DNA from: Desulfuromonas sp.
GTDB lineage: Bacteria > Desulfobacterota > Desulfuromonadia > Desulfuromonadales > Desulfuromonadaceae
Assembly (NCBI GenBank): GCA_028685815.1
Contig: JAQUDG010000006.1
Coordinates: forward strand, 1-44,766
DNA: 44,766 nt
Direction of reading: 5' to 3'
Each line of letters starts with the position of its first letter. Within the stretch, counting starts at the first letter, position 1. The position numbers and the translations under genes are program-made. Under the pieces are notes generated by a model that searched no databases, had not been told where the DNA came from, and saw only the letters and a list, made by a program, of their open reading frames with translations. Positions 43,861 to 44,766 of this stretch are shown one piece after another.

Positions 43861-44607
43861 ATGTCTGAAAGGTTACGCATTCTTTCGTTAAATATGAACG
43901 GGTGCACAGATATGGCATTTTTTTATGCATACCTCAGCGAGATAAACCCAGATTTTGTTGCGCTCCAAAATACGGCACATATATTTTCTGAAATACCGGC
44001 GGCAAAGCTTGCCCAAGAGTCAAACGCCACAGGAGTAAATAGCGGTGCCAGTCATTCCATGGCTTTTATGAGCTGGAAGGCACCGCTTAAGCAGGTGCAG
44101 GAGTACGATCTAGGGGCGGGTTCAAACTGCATGGTTGCGGATGTGACATTGGGAAAAGAACGTTTTCTGTTATTCAATGTTCGTCTTAAGGGTAATTTTT
44201 TTCAACGTCCGGGGCAGATAAAAAAGTTGCTCAGTGCAGACCTGCTGGGACGGTATGATATGTTACTGCCCTCAGTTATTGCCGGTGATTTTTTTGACAC
44301 CCTGTGGGTCTCAGGCCATCCTCAGTTCCAGAGCCGCCTTCAGCGTATCTCCCCCACTTTCATGCGTGCTACATACCCTGCCCGTTGTCCTTTCATTAGT
44401 CGGGATCGATTTTATGTCATTGGCGGGATTCAAGTAGAACGGATAAGGATAGACAATAGTGCGCTTATACGCCACAAGCTCACGCACTTGCCGCTTATTA
44501 TGGATATGCAGGTGAATACCCGTGGAGCTGCGCTCAGGGTTGAGATTGGAGCGCACGAGAAGCTTGAGCAGGTTCTTTCCGGTTCATCAATATTTAAATG
44601 TAATTGA
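43861..44607 (+). CDS. Endonuclease/exonuclease/phosphatase-fold protein with substituted catalytic residues
   Basis: A 248-residue protein of unknown function. It shows the order of motifs of the EEP (DNase I-like) superfamily: LRILSLNMNG (Asn11), DFVALQN, VIAGDFFD (Asp143), TYPARCPFISRDRFYV, and THLPLIMD (His209). Two key positions differ: the metal-binding Glu of LQE is Asn37, and the Asp of the S-D-H motif is Thr208. It may therefore be inactive or have changed chemistry. There is no signal peptide. AGGGG lies 8 bases before the ATG. Probably in the gyrA-gpsA-ppi operon. Confidence 0.75.
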   Translation: MSERLRILSLNMNGCTDMAFFYAYLSEINPDFVALQNTAHIFSEIPAAKLAQESNATGVNSGASHSMAFMSWKAPLKQVQEYDLGAGSNCMVADVTLGKERFLLFNVRLKGNFFQRPGQIKKLLSADLLGRYDMLLPSVIAGDFFDTLWVSGHPQFQSRLQRISPTFMRATYPARCPFISRDRFYVIGGIQVERIRIDNSALIRHKLTHLPLIMDMQVNTRGAALRVEIGAHEKLEQVLSGSSIFKCN

Positions 44608-44619
44608 TCATCCATTTTG

Positions 44620-44636
44620 CCTGTGGATAACTCTGT
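44620..44636. repeat. Third copy of the 17-bp DnaA-box sequence
   Basis: CCTGTGGATAACTCTGT, identical to the arms at 15353-15393, here as a single copy 12 bases after the EEP-fold gene. It contains the DnaA box TGTGGATAA (44622-44630). A weaker TTGATAAC follows near 44645. Confidence 0.85.
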
Positions 44637-44704
44637 TAATTGTATTGATAACTCATTTAGTCAAAACTTCGTATATATGATAAATCTGAGTGAGATAGGT
44701 ATGA

Positions 44705-44766
44705 ATGGACAGAGAAAATAGAGCTGTAGAATGCCTGAGTCGACTTAAGAAAGAGTATCCTCATGC
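44705..44766 (+). CDS. nth: Start of a gene, probably endonuclease III; 3' end outside window
   Basis: ATG 44705 with AGGT 5 bases upstream opens a frame to the window edge: MDRENRAVECLSRLKKEYPH. The L-x-x-L-K-x-x-Y-P pattern is how endonuclease III (Nth, DNA glycosylase/AP lyase) proteins usually begin. With only 20 codons visible this is a guess from the N-terminus. Confidence 0.45.
   Translation, partial: MDRENRAVECLSRLKKEYPH

Overview
The window reads as the replication-origin region of a Gram-negative, probably anaerobic or microaerophilic, sulfur- and selenium-using bacterium. The Tol envelope system and a TRAP transporter point to a diderm. Desulfoferrodoxin (superoxide reductase) and an NADH-dependent CoA-disulfide/persulfide reductase point to an O2-sensitive, sulfur-linked lifestyle. 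Gene layout (mnmE-mnmG-rsmG-parA-parB followed by an F1 operon with two b-type subunits, and a separate Fo operon) and subunit c sequence resemble Desulfuromonadota (Geobacter-like); Chrysiogenota-like sulfur/metal reducers are another possibility. This placement is inference from memory of gene order, not a search.

Left part (1-9.4 kb): the end of a TRAP permease gene, a universal stress protein and a very small membrane protein form a plus-strand operon. The small gene has an in-frame TGA followed by a textbook bacterial SECIS hairpin, so I call it a 54-residue selenoprotein; this is the main discovery candidate. Next come dfx, a membrane-bound NDP-sugar 4,6-dehydratase, cardiolipin synthase, a persulfide/CoA-disulfide reductase with a rhodanese domain, and the Fo operon atpZ-atpI-atpB-atpE.

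Middle (9.4-20 kb): mnmH (tRNA 2-selenouridine synthase, independent evidence for selenophosphate use), metX under a SAM-I riboswitch, queC-folE2 (preQ0 pathway), tolQ-tolR-tolA-tolB, a YadG/YadH-type ABC exporter, and an orphan GntR/FCD regulator with two palindromic candidate operators.

Right part (20-44.8 kb): the F1 operon (atpF'-F-H-A-G-D-C), then parAB, rsmG, mnmG, a perfect parS site, mnmE, yidC, yidD, rnpA and rpmH, all on the minus strand. The polarity then flips at dnaA, with DnaA boxes between dnaA and dnaN (likely oriC), followed by dnaN, gyrB, gyrA, gpsA, a periplasmic cyclophilin, a degenerate endonuclease/exonuclease/phosphatase-fold protein and the beginning of a probable endonuclease III gene. 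No recF lies between dnaN and gyrB. The divergent polarity around 34.3-36.2 kb fits bidirectional replication from this point. A 17-bp sequence containing a perfect DnaA box occurs three times: as an inverted pair overlapping the folE2 stop codon and once at 44.62 kb.

No tRNA, rRNA, CRISPR array, insertion sequence or prophage was recognised.
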